Positions 22,190 to 32,965 of a DNA stretch of 64,000 nt are shown piece by piece. The translations under genes and the position numbers were made by a program. The DNA is from Acanthosepion esculentum (Eukaryota; Mollusca; Cephalopoda; Sepiida; Sepiidae). The notes below the pieces were generated by a model, which was given only the letters and a program-made list of their open reading frames with translations, was not told the origin of the DNA and did no database searches. The stretch lies in contig OZ038517.1 in the NCBI GenBank assembly GCA_964036315.1, forward strand, positions 17,007,213-17,071,212, given 5' to 3'. Each line of letters begins with the position of its first letter. Position 1 is the first letter of the stretch.

Positions 22190-22340
22190 GTGACTAAGTT
22201 ATACTCTTTCTCATTCTGTTCATATCTATATCTATCTATCTATCTATATATATATATATCATTCAGTTCATATCTATCTCATTCTGTTCATCTATCTATC
22301 TATCGATCTCTGTCTGTCTGTCTGTCTCTCTATCTATCTA

Positions 22341-22397
<57 letters not shown>

Positions 22398-22503
22398 TTC
22401 TGTTCATATCTATCTATCTATCTGTCTGTCTCATTCTGTTCATATCTATCTATCTATATCATCTTCCCACTCTTTCTCTGTCTCTCCTTCACACGCACAT
22501 ATG

Positions 22504-22540
<37 letters not shown>

Positions 22541-22788
22541 TGCACACACAGAAATACACTGTCTCTCTTTCAAATATATTCATACGGATTAATATTTCTA
22601 TCACCATGTATTTATTATATAGCAGACTATCTAACTATCTATCTATCTCTCTATGTATCTATCTATCTATCTCAATCTCTTCATCTATCTATCTATCTAT
22701 CTATCTATCTCAATTTCTTCATCTATCTATCTATCTCAATCTCTTCATCTATCTATCTATCTATCTCTCTATCTATCTCAATCTCTTC

Positions 22789-22824
<36 letters not shown>

Positions 22825-22990
22825 CAATCTCTTCATCTATCTATCTATCTATCTATATATCTATCTATCTATCTATCTATCTCAATCACTTCATCTATCT
22901 ATCTATCTCAATCTCTTCATCTATCTATCTATCTATTTATCTATCTCAATCTCTTCATCTATCTATCTATCTATCTATCTCAATCTCTTC

Positions 22991-23024
<34 letters not shown>

Positions 23025-23078
23025 GTAAGTTCGTCCTCATCTATCTATCTATCTATCTATCTATGTAAGTTCGTCCTC

Positions 23079-23131
<53 letters not shown>

Positions 23132-23150
23132 CCTACCTACCTACCTATCT
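22190..23150. repeat. (TCTA)n microsatellite with CTCAATCTCTTCATCTATC higher-order units
   Basis: Most of the interval is TCTA repeats. From 22670 to 23035 they are punctuated by CTCAATCTCTTCATCTATC at irregular spacing. (TA)n lies at 22342-22395 and (CA)n at 22507-22540. Twice GTAAGTTCGTCCTCATCTATC appears near 23026 and 23065. Frames of 175-292 codons here (SIYLSIYL) are artefacts. Confidence 0.9.
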
Positions 23151-23699
23151 GTGTTTCTATCCATATCAGGTTTGTATGGGACTCACCTGCACAGAAATGA
23201 AGACAGAAATCTGAATTAGTTTTTCTATTTTTATAAGAGGTGGTAACCACAACAAAAATGTTCAGCCATGGGTCTTCTTTCTGGGTGAGGAATAGGATCT
23301 TTTGAACGGCCCTTCGTATCTGTTTTCAAATGTTACATTACAAAATAGAGACGAATGGTTATGCCATGCTCTGTTTTACATCAACAGACAAGGGCATGAC
23401 CACACGTCTCTCCATCTCAATTTAACAATGGAAAATCACAGAAAGACGCGCAAGAGAAGGCAAATATTGTAGACCGAACGGGAAACCCGACCCTAAACCG
23501 TAAACAATGGATAAACCTCTTGTTCAAAAGACCTAGAAGGAGTGTGGACCGGACGATAGGCGAACCTATCTACTTAGCGCCCTGGAATATGGATTAGACA
23601 AGGCACATTTCTCATTCTTTAACTCAACAAAAGGCGAACTTCAACCATTTATTATTTGAATTTATACTTTCAGAAAACCTATTAATCACCAAAACCCCC
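23151..23699. other. No recognised gene
   Basis: Non-repetitive, less AT-rich sequence of about 550 bp with no convincing open frame and no repeat end I recognise. It is one of the few stretches here that looks single-copy within the window. Confidence 0.4.
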
Positions 23700-24270
23700 T
23701 CCGGCCCCCCATTACTATGGCTAATGCTGACCACCAGAAAAGTGATTCGTTGCATCTTCTCCAGATAACAATCTCGGCTGACATGAAGTGGAAAGATTAT
23801 ATTGAATCTATTGCTAAGTTAGCTTCTAAGAAAGGTATTTCACTGTATTGGGCTAGATAATTTTTCACTCCAGAATCTATCTGACATATGTATAAATCTA
23901 CCCGTTTTGCTTGTTTAAAATATCGCTGCCACATATGTTCCGGTGCTCCTGCTATATATTTACATAGTTCTGATAAAATCCAAAGAAGAATCAGCAGGAT
24001 TATTAGTCCTGACCTGGCATCTCGGATTCAGTCTCTTTCCCACCGCAGTAAGTTGTTTCTTTCCTGGAGGTCCTTTTATGGTAATTGTTCCGACATAGGC
24101 TTCGTTATAGTACCTAGACTTTCTGGATTTAAGCACAGTACTAGATTGGCAACAAGGTCTCATCAATTCACAGCAGAATTGGTTTGATACAACCGTAAGT
24201 TCTATGTTAGCAGTTTCTTCGATCGCGCTACTTGCAGATGGAACTTTTTTCTGAATCCATGATTTTCATC
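23700..24270 (+). pseudogene. Degenerate LINE RT C-terminal copy, plus strand
   Basis: Nucleotide and translated similarity to 6492-7112 is clear though decayed: LQITISADMKWKDYIESIAK, FFTPESI, MYKSTRFACLKYRCHICSGA, ISPDLASRIQSLSHR, FYGNCSD and HSTRLATRSHQFTAE. Several stops (for example near 23860 and 23881) and frameshifts interrupt it, and the end of the protein is lost. The divergence marks it as an older insertion. Confidence 0.75.
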
Positions 24271-24399
24271 TTCAAAATGTCTTCTAACAGAGGACGGAGA
24301 GTGCGACACTGAGATCCGAAAACGTATTGCCAAAGATGCCTTCCAAAAGCTAAGCAGATTATTAAGAGACAGGAAAAAAACAAAAGAGTATTGAACTGT

Positions 24400-24905
24400 T
24401 ACACGATAGGCACGGTGGAGTAATGGATAGCGACTCGGATTGAGGAATCGGAGAGCCGAGTTCGAATTCCAGTCGAATCCATTACATTTACTTACCTGCT
24501 AATAACCTTGGGAAAGGTATGAATACTCTTCTTCTTCTCACCCCCCCCCAGCTATGGGTAAATAGCCTTGGATGGTAACTGCTCTACTGCAGAAAGAAAT
24601 GGCAACCTACCGTGGGAACAAATCTGCCTCATCAGTCATGTATCGAAAGATACATGATCGCCTAAGCGTCTATCACGCATGGCACAAAAACTGATGCAAA
24701 CGAAAATCTTTTACGGGTTCGTCAGTTACCTAAATGACCAGTTTGCAAATAAAATAAATGGACTAATATTATTTACACTAAACAAGATTTAAAATTACAA
24801 TTTCAACAAATAAACTTCGACGGGAAAAAAATCTGCCTCGTCAGTCATGTATCTAAAGATACATGATCGCCTAAGCGTGTATCATGCATGGCACACAACT
24901 GACTG
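24400..24905 (+). mobile_element. tRNA-Arg-like SINE, plus strand, with duplicated tail
   Basis: The 5' head (24409-24480) has a tRNA layout: GGTGGAGTAATGGATAGCG (A box), ACTCGGATTGAGGAATCGG in the anticodon region, and GAGTTCGAATTCC (B box). The A box resembles tRNA-Arg. The body contains ACCTTGGGAAAGGTATGAAT and AGCTATGGGTAAATAG, shared with 52410-52560. The tail segment TCAGTCATGTATCGAAAGAT is present twice (about 24633 and 24842). Confidence 0.65.
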
Positions 24906-25345
24906 TTCTCCTATATGGCAGTGAGTGCTGGTCAATCTCCTCAAAGATGAAGAAGAGACTTGAAATAACAGCAATGTAGTTCTACAGAAGGATGCTGAGG
25001 ATACCATGGATCGAATATGCGAGCAACAATGAAGTTTTGGAGAAAATGGAAACAAAAAGGAAACTTACACTTAACATCAGGAAGAAGCAGTTGAAATTTG
25101 TGGCACACGTAATGACGGGGCCTTAGGAAATCTGATATTTACGGAACAGATTGAGGACAAGATGAACATAGGAAAGCTGCATGTGACATACTTTATGAAT
25201 GGCAGGGTTTGAAAGAAATAACAAAAAGACAAAACTTATTAAAAGCTACAAGGGAGAGGAATATATGGAGGGCCATAATCGCCTACGTCTTGAAGGGACA
25301 CTGCACAGAACGAAAAAATCAATCAATATCTACTGTCGTCTTGAT
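24906..25345 (+). pseudogene. LINE ORF2 C-terminus of a second clade, plus strand
   Basis: In one frame: VLLYGSECWSISSKMKKRLE, ITAM-stop-FYRRMLRIPWIEYASN, NEVLEKMETKRKLTLNIRKK and QLKFVAHVMTG. After a stop and frame changes come RQNLLKATRERNIWRAIIAY and VLKGHCTERK. This is a typical C-terminal region of an endonuclease/RT LINE different from the jockey-like one at 6492. A stop sits where relatives have Trp (MWFYRRML). The end matches the monomers of 888-2060 and the fragment at 27838-28082. Confidence 0.75.
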
Positions 25346-25569
25346 TAATCTTCTATTGTTCTCGCTCCTAAATATCGTTTCTCTTTTTTCTTATTTATTC
25401 GTACTCAGTAACCCCTTGTGTCTTAGTGGCTTTATTGCCTTGCATAGGGCGGTATGTTTAAAAACAAACATCGCCGAACATTTATCATACTCAAAGTTCC
25501 CGATAGAATAATATTTTTCAACTCATTTTGTTATATTTGCTTATTGTTGACTATTTTCTCAACGTTCTC
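25346..25569. other. Spacer with no recognised feature
   Basis: AT-rich sequence between the LINE C-terminus and the array-bearing repeat. I see no coding or structural signal. Confidence 0.35.
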
Positions 25570-27351
25570 GGTATAACGATAAACTACATCCGCGTCCTGG
25601 GTAAGACGATAAACTACATCCGCGTCCTGGGTAAGACGATAAACTACATCCAACAAGCAAGGCCTCTGATCAGGAGGTTTTGAGGGGCGTAGAAACGCTT
25701 CTTAATTGCTGGTGCACCTGTTAGGGCCCCAGCTATGGGAAAATAGTTAACACCCAAACTGTGGTCAAAACGTGTAAAAATAGGTTTTATTATCAGCAAT
25801 AAATTTTTGAAGAAATAATTATTACCAGCAATACTTTATTACCAGCAATACATTTTTGAAAAAAAAAACATTGTCATCAATACATTTAAAAAAAAAATTT
25901 ACCAGCAATATATTTTTGAAAAACATATTACCAGCAATACATTATTATTAGCAATACATTTTTGGGAAAAGATATAAGCAGCAATACTTTTATAAAAATC
26001 ACCAGCACTACTTTTTAAAAAAAAAATATTACCGGCAATACATATTTGAAAAAAAAGTATTACCAGTAATACATTTTTTGAAAATATTACCAGCAATACA
26101 TTATTACCACAATATTTTTTGTGAAAAGATATTGCCATCAATACATGTTTGAAAAAATATATATTAACCAGCAATATATTTTTGAAAAAAATATTTCAAT
26201 ACATTTTTAACAGCAATATTTTCGGGGAAAGATATTACCAGCAATACATTTTTGAAAAAAATATTACCAAAAATACATTTAAAAAAAAATATTACCAACA
26301 ATATATTTTGCAAAAAATTTTACCAGTAATATATTATTACCATCAATACTTTTTGGGAAAAAGTATTATCAGCAATACATGTTCTTTTAAAATATTACCA
26401 GCAATACATTTTTGAAAAAAATATTACCAACACTATATCTTTGAAAAATATATTATCAGAAATACTTTTATGAAAAAAAAATATTACCAGCAATATATTA
26501 TTACCAGCAATATTTTTGGGGGAAACGATATTATCAGCAATATATATTTGAAAAATATATTACTAGCAATACATTTAAAAAAAAAAACAATATTGCCTGC
26601 AATACATTATTACCAGCTATACATTTTTGCAAAAAGATGTTACTAGCAATACATTTTTGAAAAAAAATATTAGCAGCAATATATTTTTGAAAAAATATTA
26701 CCAAAAATACATTTTTGAAAAAAAATATTACCAACAATATATTTTGGAAAAAAATATTACCAGTAATATATTATTACCATCAATACTTTTTGGGAAAAAG
26801 TATTATCAGCAATACATGTTCTTTTAAAATATTACCAGCAATACATTTTTGAAAAAAATATTACCAACACTATATCTTTGAAAAAATATATTACCAGAAA
26901 TACTTTTATGAAAACAAAATATTACCAGCAATACATTATTACCAGCAATATTTTGGGGGGAAACGATATTATCAGCAATACATTTTTGAAAAAAATATTA
27001 CTAGCAATACATTTTTTTAAAAAACAATATTGCCAGGAATACATTATTACCAGCTATACATTTTTGGAAAAAGATGTTACTAGCAATACATTTTTGAAAA
27101 AAAATATTACCAGCAATACATTATTACCAGCAATATTTTCGTAAAAATATTACCAGCAATATATTTTTGAAAAATATATTACCAGAAATACTTTTATGGA
27201 AAAAAATATTACCAGCAATACATTATTACCAGCAATACTTTTTTGAAAAAATATTACCAGCAATACATTTTTGAAAAAAAATATTACCAGCAATAACAAT
27301 CTTGTCGTCATTAAATAACCCATTGAGGTTGATATGCCGTAAAACAAAACA
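25570..27351 (+). repeat. Dispersed repeat with expanded internal minisatellite, copy 2
   Basis: The left end has three GATAAACTACATCCR-type motifs, then AGCAAGGCCTCTGATCAGGA and CCCAGCTATGGGAAAATAG. The right end is TTAAATAACCCATTGAGGTTGATATGCCGTAAAAC (cited as overlapping words). Between them about 1.5 kb consists of ACCAGCAATACATTTTTGAA-AAAAATATT-type units of about 25-35 bp, including blocks repeated at larger scale (26340-26480 resembles 26760-26900). Copy 1 (17494-17910) has the same ends with only about 150 bp of array. Confidence 0.8.
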
Positions 27352-27654
27352 AACTATTTTCTCAACAAATTCAATATTTCTATTTTTTTTTTTTTTTGCT
27401 CAAAGCACCTGACCTACTCAGCATCAGACATTGACCCCCAAGCCTAACGCCGCCATTCAAAAAATTACTAGCGAACACTGACATTTATACTGGCGCATGG
27501 CTTCCAGTAAAAATATAATAACTCCCAGAGATATAGGACACCAATCCAATGGAAACACATACGCCTTAATTCGTCATTGTTTCCGGAATTATTATGACAG
27601 CAAGTCGTTTTAAAGATAATAAATCAAACTTGTCACACAAAAATCTCGAGGGAT
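27352..27654. other. No recognised feature
   Basis: About 300 bp between two repeat families, including a T-run at 27382-27397. Nothing coding is visible. Confidence 0.4.
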
Positions 27655-28255
27655 GATAAGTTCTACCGCAAACCAAATTAATTCATTCTGAAAGTATAAT
27701 TCCTAGAATATTAACGCTTCACAATGTCTGGTTTAAGGCCACTCATCAGACTCGGACGTTTCGAGGAAACTCCATAGTGGAAAGCTTTGACATAGCATGT
27801 GGGCATTGCATATAACGTTGTGAACGAAAAACAAACGTAATGACGGGGCCTTAGGAAATCTGATATTTACGGAACGGATTGAGAACAAGATGAACATAGG
27901 AAAGCTGCACGTGACATACTTTATGGGCTTGAGTAAATGGATGGCAGGGTTTGAAAGAAATAACAAAAAGACAAAACTTATTAAAAGCTACAAGGAAGAG
28001 GAATATATGGAGGGCCATAATCGCTTACGTCTTGAAGGGACACTGCACATAACGAAAAAATCAATCAGTCAATATCTACTGTTCTTCTACTGCAAACTAA
28101 ATTAATTCATTCTGAGAGTATAATTCCTAAAATATTAACGCTTCACAATGTCTGGTTTAAGGCCACTCAGCAGACTCGGGCGTTTCGAGGAAACTCCATG
28201 GTGGAAAGCTTTGACACAGCATGGGGACATTGCATATAACGTTGTGACGAAAGAC
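27655..28255. repeat. ~165-bp direct repeats flanking a LINE 3' fragment
   Basis: 27661-27835 and 28086-28258 are near-identical direct repeats (AACGCTTCACAATGTCTGGT, TTAAGGCCACTCAKCAGACTC, AACTCCATRGTGGAAAGCTT). Between them, 27838-28082 repeats the LINE C-terminal and tail sequence of 25110-25340 (ACGGGGCCTTAGGAAATCTG, AAAGCTACAAGGAAGAGGAA). Either the LINE fragment inserted into a duplicated unit or the whole unit was tandemly duplicated with its LINE piece. Confidence 0.65.
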
Positions 28256-28442
28256 ATGACTTAATCCCAGAATTCGAAACGAGCGCGAACGTGTCTTGTC
28301 TGCAAAGTGATGATAAAAAGAAATATGGCTGCTATTGAAGACGCAATTGATGTGCGCTTATCTCGTCCAAAACGAGACGATATTTGAACACATGCAAATT
28401 TTTGGCCGTAGCATAAAAAGCCAGCAGCACGAGGTGAAGGGA

Positions 28443-28940
28443 AGTCGTTCGTCGAACGACAGCCTGAACGGTTGAACTCTCTGCCTACGGGCGGGGAGGA
28501 ACCCGAACGAGGCTACGCCGAAGGGCGGAGTCTCGTTCGGGGAGGTAAACCGGCCCTGAACCCGTTTATACGGGTTCAAAGGGTATATATTTTTGGCCGG
28601 GCCCACGGGCTCGGGGATCCCACGTTAAACCGGCCTTGTGCCACATGATACCCTCGTGGGGGGGGGTGACTAAATATTAGTCGTTCGTCGGACGACTCGG
28701 CTAGACGGTCGAACTCTCTGCCTCTGAGCAGAGAAGAACCCTGACGAGGCTCCGCCGAAGTGCAGAGCCTCGTTCGGGGAAGTTGACCAACTCAATCCCG
28801 TTTATACGGGTTCTACGGGCATTTTTTGGCCGAGCCTACGGGCTCGGAAATACCCACGGTAAACTCGGCCTTGTGCCACATCTATCCCTCGTGGTGGGGG
28901 CAGTAAATACTGTCGTTCGTCGGACGGTGTACAATAGAGT
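28443..28940 (+). repeat. GC-rich, hairpin-dense tandem repeat (unit ~235 bp, two copies plus a partial third)
   Basis: Copies start at 28443, 28679 and about 28912. Each full unit contains at least five stem-loops in the same order. In copy 1 they are GTCGTTC/GAACGAC (28444, 28454), CTCTCTGCC/GGCGGGGAG (28477, 28490), CGAACGAGGCT/AGTCTCGTTCG (28504, 28529), GAACCCGT/ACGGGTTC (28558, 28570) and CCGGGCC/GGCTCGG (28597, 28608). Copy 2 has equivalents at 28680, 28715, 28743, 28797 and 28830. Many differences keep pairing. Base composition is far more GC-rich than the surroundings. No coding frame is convincing, and I do not recognise the family. Confidence 0.75.
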
Positions 28941-29473
28941 TGGACGTACGGATTGACAAACGGACAAAGAGGAAGTAGCTGGCCTGCCAGTTGACCCCCC
29001 CCCCCACCTCTCATCTTCATTTTTTTCTTTTTTGCTACAAAGGTAACCTAATATATTGGTCTGAGAGTGTCATGAGGAACGGTGTCGTTTTGTTTATATA
29101 CAGCAGGGGTTGATTCCTGTTCTCGTGATGTCAAATCCCCAATAAGCCAGGTGAGCCTTAAAAGACAGATTCGATTTTTGAACGAGCATTTCGCCTGGAC
29201 CGATGAAAATGGTTGTAAGTGTTCGCCGGGGACTGAATTTGAATTCGCTTGGATCTAGCGGCGTAAAGTTGAAAGACTGATTCCGGAAACTTTGCGAAAT
29301 AAATCACTTCAGATTCGGAGATGTAGACGATCGTTCTCGGGTGGTGAGGCTCACTCACACATTTGCTTAAACCGCAAATTAAAAACAGCATTGAACAAAA
29401 CGTGAAATTAGGTTGGGTCGTTTATCAGCAGTTAGTTTACTTATCTAATGTTGAATATGTTAACGACTTTATA
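28941..29473. other. No recognised gene
   Basis: Apparently single-copy sequence in this window, moderately AT-rich, with a C-run at 28997-29006 and T-runs near 29019-29034. No convincing coding frame or repeat end is seen. Confidence 0.4.
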
Positions 29474-30106
29474 TTTACACAATTTACATTATTCGGATAT
29501 CGACCTCATCTTTGTCGCCATATTTATCACAACGTTTCGGCCCTTCAGTATCTGTCTATATTTCTGAGATGAGGTATTATGTACACTATTTACATTATTC
29601 GGACTATCGTCCTCATCTTCGTCGCCATATTTATCACAACATTTCGGCCCTTCAGTATCTGTCTATATTTCTGAGATGAGGTATTATGTACACTATTTAC
29701 ATTATTCGGACTATCGTCCTCATCTTCGTCGCCATATTTATTACAACATTTCAGCCCTTCAGTATCTGTCTATATTTCTGAGATGAGGTATTATGTACAC
29801 TATTTACATTATTCGGATTATCGTCCTCATCTTCGTCGCCATATTTATCACAACGATTCGGCCTTTCAGCATCTGTCTATATTTCTGAGATGAGGTATTA
29901 TGTACACTATTTACATTATTCGGACTATCGTCCTCATCTTTGTCGCCATATTTATTACAACATTTCGGCCGTTGTACGCTCCGGCCTTCTTCAGGTGGTT
30001 GGAACGTCGAACTGAACCCTTTATTTCGCTCACTGGGGGTAGAGTGTTCTAGTTCCACGTGCCATGTTTAATTCTCAAGGACACATGGCACAGTGGATAA
30101 AGGCGT
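29474..30106 (-). mobile_element. SINE body with five 107-bp tail units, minus strand
   Basis: Units of about 107 bp (CTGAGATGAGGTATTATGTA, TTTACATTATTCGGACTATC, GTCCTCATCTTCGTCGCCAT, ATTTCGGCCCTTCAGTATCT) repeat from 29474 to 29965. The SINE body follows (CTCCGGCCTTCTTCAGGTGG, TTTATTTCGCTCACTGGGGG) to 30065. The head at 30074-30106 (CTCAAGGACACATGGCACAG) is in the opposite orientation to the body, indicating a rearrangement. Same family as 18924-19200. Confidence 0.7.
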
Positions 30107-30116
30107 GTATGTGTGC

Positions 30117-30182
<66 letters not shown>

Positions 30183-30320
30183 GCACACACATATGTATAT
30201 ATAAATATATATGAAGAAATATAATTTTAAGGTGTGCTATATTTATGGGATAAAGTGCTCAATATCAGAGATAGAGCGTGTGTAAATATAAAAGTGAACA
30301 TAGAAGTCAACACTTAGAGG
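30107..30320 (-). repeat. (TA)n followed by a partial ribozyme-family module, minus strand
   Basis: TA alternation fills 30119-30176. From 30205 to about 30320 the sequence matches the 3' part of the hammerhead module in reverse (GGTGTGCTATATTTATGGGA, TCAATATCAGAGATAGAGCG, GTCAACACTTAGAGGCGA) but stops before the catalytic core, so no ribozyme is present. Confidence 0.65.
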
Positions 30321-30561
30321 CGAATAAAATAGAAAAAATAAACGCCGTATTACATATATATATATATATATAAAATACGGCGTTTATTTTTTTCTTTGAT
30401 TTTTTTTTTTACTTTTTCTTCTAATCATTTTTTTGTATAAAACCCCTTTTTATTTTCCCCGTGTTTCATCATAATATTATGTTAGGTCTATATAGAATAC
30501 AATGTTACTTCGTTGAAACAAAGAAATTACTTGCAAACAAATTTGATCATACGTAAATATA
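30321..30561. other. Small palindrome and unassigned sequence
   Basis: AAAATAAACGCCGTATT before (TA)n at 30354-30372 and AAATACGGCGTTTATTTTTT after it form a hairpin of about 18-bp arms (30336-30392). The rest has no recognised feature. Confidence 0.5.
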
Positions 30562-31066
30562 TACTATTTAGACCATTCGGACTATTGTCCTCATCTTTGT
30601 CGCCATATTTATTACAACGTTTCGGCCGTTGTATGCTCCGGCCTTCTTCAGGTGGTTGGAATGTCGAACTGAACCCTTTATTTTGCTCACTGTGGTAGAC
30701 TGTTCTAGTTCCACGTGCCATGTTTAATGGATGTCAGTTATCAGTTATCTCCTGTTAATTTCCCTCTCCAAGTTCTCCACTGTCTTAACTGGGTATTGAA
30801 CTCTCACTCTTTGGGTCCTGTCACTGGATCTAACTAACGCCTTTATCCACTGTGCCATGCGTCCTTGAGGTTAAGGCAATGGAGAACTTTTAGAGGGACA
30901 AAGATGAGGACAATAGTCCAAATAATGTAAATAGTGTACATAATACCTCATCTCAGAAATATAGACAGATACCGAAAGGCCGAAATGTAATAAATATGGT
31001 GACGAAGATGAGGACGATAGTCCGAATAATGTAAATAATGTACATAATACCTCATCTCAGAAATAG
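30562..31066. mobile_element. SINE copy (minus) joined to a 107-bp-family fragment (plus)
   Basis: 30562-30870 is a full minus-strand SINE: tail unit, GGCCGTTGTATGCTCCGGCC, body, GGTATTGAACTCTCACTCTT (B-box region) and TTTATCCACTGTGCCATGCG (A-box region). 30871-31066 continues in the opposite orientation with GTTAAGGCAATGGAGAACTT and two 107-bp-family units. The junction makes an inverted pair. Confidence 0.7.
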
Positions 31067-31078
31067 GCATACTTTATA

Positions 31079-32760
31079 TTTGATACTATACGCAAACACT
31101 TAAGGTTCATATCTGAGCTTATACCCAAATATTTGGTCGGTTTTATGTCTGAGTTTATGTCTGAGTTTATACCCAAATATTTGGTCGGTTTTATTTCTGA
31201 GTTTATGTCTGAGTCTATACCCAAATATTTGGTCAGTTTTATGTCTGAGTTTATACCCAATTATTTGGTCGGTTTTATGTCTGAGTTTATGTCTGAGTCT
31301 ATACCCAAATATTTGGTCAGTTTTATGTCTGAGTTTATGTCTGAGTTTATACCCAAATATTTGGTCGGTTTTATGTCTGAGTTTATGTCTGAGTCTATAC
31401 CCAAATATTTGGTCAGTTTTATGTCTGAGTTTATGTCTGAGTTTATACCCAATTATTTGGTCGGTTTTATGTCTGAGTTTATGTCTGAGTCTATACCCAA
31501 ATATTTGGTCAGTTTTATGTCTGAGTTTATGTCTGAGTTTATACCCAATTATTTGGTCGGTTTTATGTCTGAGTTTATGTCTGAGTCTATACCCAAATAT
31601 TTGGTCAGTTTTATGTCTGAGTTTATGTCTGAGTTTATACCCAAATATTTGGTCGGTTTTATGTCTGAGTTTATGTCTGAGTCTATACCCAAATATTTGG
31701 TCAGTTTTATGTCTGAGTTTATGTCTGAGTTTATACCCAAATATTTGGTCGGTTTTATGTCTGAGTTTATGTCTGAGTCTATACCCAAATATTTGGTCAG
31801 TTTTATGTCTGAGTTTATGTCTGAGTCTATACCCAAATATTTGGTCGGTTTTATGTCTGAGTTTATGTCTGAGTCTATACCCAAATATTTGGTCGGTTTT
31901 ATGTCTGAGTTTATACACAAAAATTGTTCTGAGCCTGTACGCAAACGGATTCATGGCTGAGTGCATACACAAACATTGGCTGGTTTTATGTCTGAGTCTA
32001 TACACAAACAATTGTTGGGTTTATGTCTGAGCCTATATGCCTTATAATGGTTGGGTTCATGCCTATGGTTTTACTGAAATACTGCTCGGGTTTATGCCAA
32101 AATCTACGTATAAATATTGGTCAGGTTTATGTCCAAGTCTATACACAACCATTGGTTGGGTTTCTGTCCGAGTCGTTACATAGATAATAGTTGAGTCTAC
32201 GTCTTTGTTTTCCGGAGATACGGAAATCTATAGACAAATATTGGTCGAGTTTATGTCTGAGCTTATAGCAAAGCATCGGCCGGTTTTTTGTCGGATTAAT
32301 TCCACGGGTATTGGTTGGGTTTATATCTGAGATTTTATGGAAATACGGGTTTATGTCTGAGTTTTTATGGAAATACGGGTTTATGGCTGAGTTTTTATAG
32401 AAATACGGGTTTATGTCTGAGTTTTTATGGAAATACGGGTTTATATCTGAGTTTTTATGGAAATACGGGTTTATGCCTGAATTTCATGTCTGAGTATTAT
32501 GTCCGAGTCTATACACAAACATTGGCTGGTTTCGTGTCAGTATATACTCAAGCGCTGATACATTTAACAAGATATCAACACTTGTTTCACTTATCTAATT
32601 TTGAAAATGTGATCGGCTTCATGTTTGACGCCATAATCGACATAACGTCTATACGCAAATATTGATTGGGTTTATATATGAGTCTATATTTAAATATTGA
32701 TCTATTTTATGCCTGGTCAGGTTTACGGCTGAGTCTATACACAAACACTTGTCGGGTTTC
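31079..32760. repeat. 48-bp minisatellite grading into diverged and 30-bp sub-arrays
   Basis: From about 31090 to 31915 the unit is CCCAAATATTTGGTCGGTTT plus two TATGTCTGAGTT-type words, 48 bp, alternating two variants (GTCGG with GTCAG) as a 96-bp higher-order unit. Because 48 is divisible by three and the unit lacks stops, frames stay open on both strands (plus 31133-31960; minus 31100-32011, KLRHKTDQIFGYR repeats). From 31920 to 32760 the units decay, and 32333-32480 is a 30-bp sub-array (GGAAATACGGGTTTATGTCT). I regard it as non-coding. Confidence 0.85.
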
Positions 32761-32965
32761 TACCCTTCCATCATCACCGAGGTGACTCTGAATTCTTACA
32801 TTGCGATGAGCGACTGTTCTCTCAGGAAGTCTTCTTGCCTTGAGTTTTCTGTTGTCCTTAAGTAGAATTCATACGTACGAGTCATAATTAAAGATGCTGG
32901 AAAAAGGGTCAGTTCCATGTGTCGCTCCAGTAAGCTCCTGATTCCTGCTATTCTCTAACTTAAGA
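32761..32965. other. No recognised feature
   Basis: Spacer between two tandem arrays, with no coding or structural signal noted. Confidence 0.35.

Noticed and set aside
28741..28760. CTGACGA-GGC-TCC-GCC-GAA, an apparent hammerhead core in the GC-rich repeat
   Set aside because: The first tandem copy has CGAACGA at the same place, and both copies form a longer competing stem (CGAACGAGGCT/AGTCTCGTTCG and its equivalent). No stem III/TH strand follows. The match is probably chance.
31100..32011. 303-codon minus frame of 'FGYRLRHKLRHKTDQI' repeats as a possible repeat protein
   Set aside because: The 48-bp period keeps all frames equally open, the opposite strand is open too, and there is no signal, promoter or non-repeat domain.
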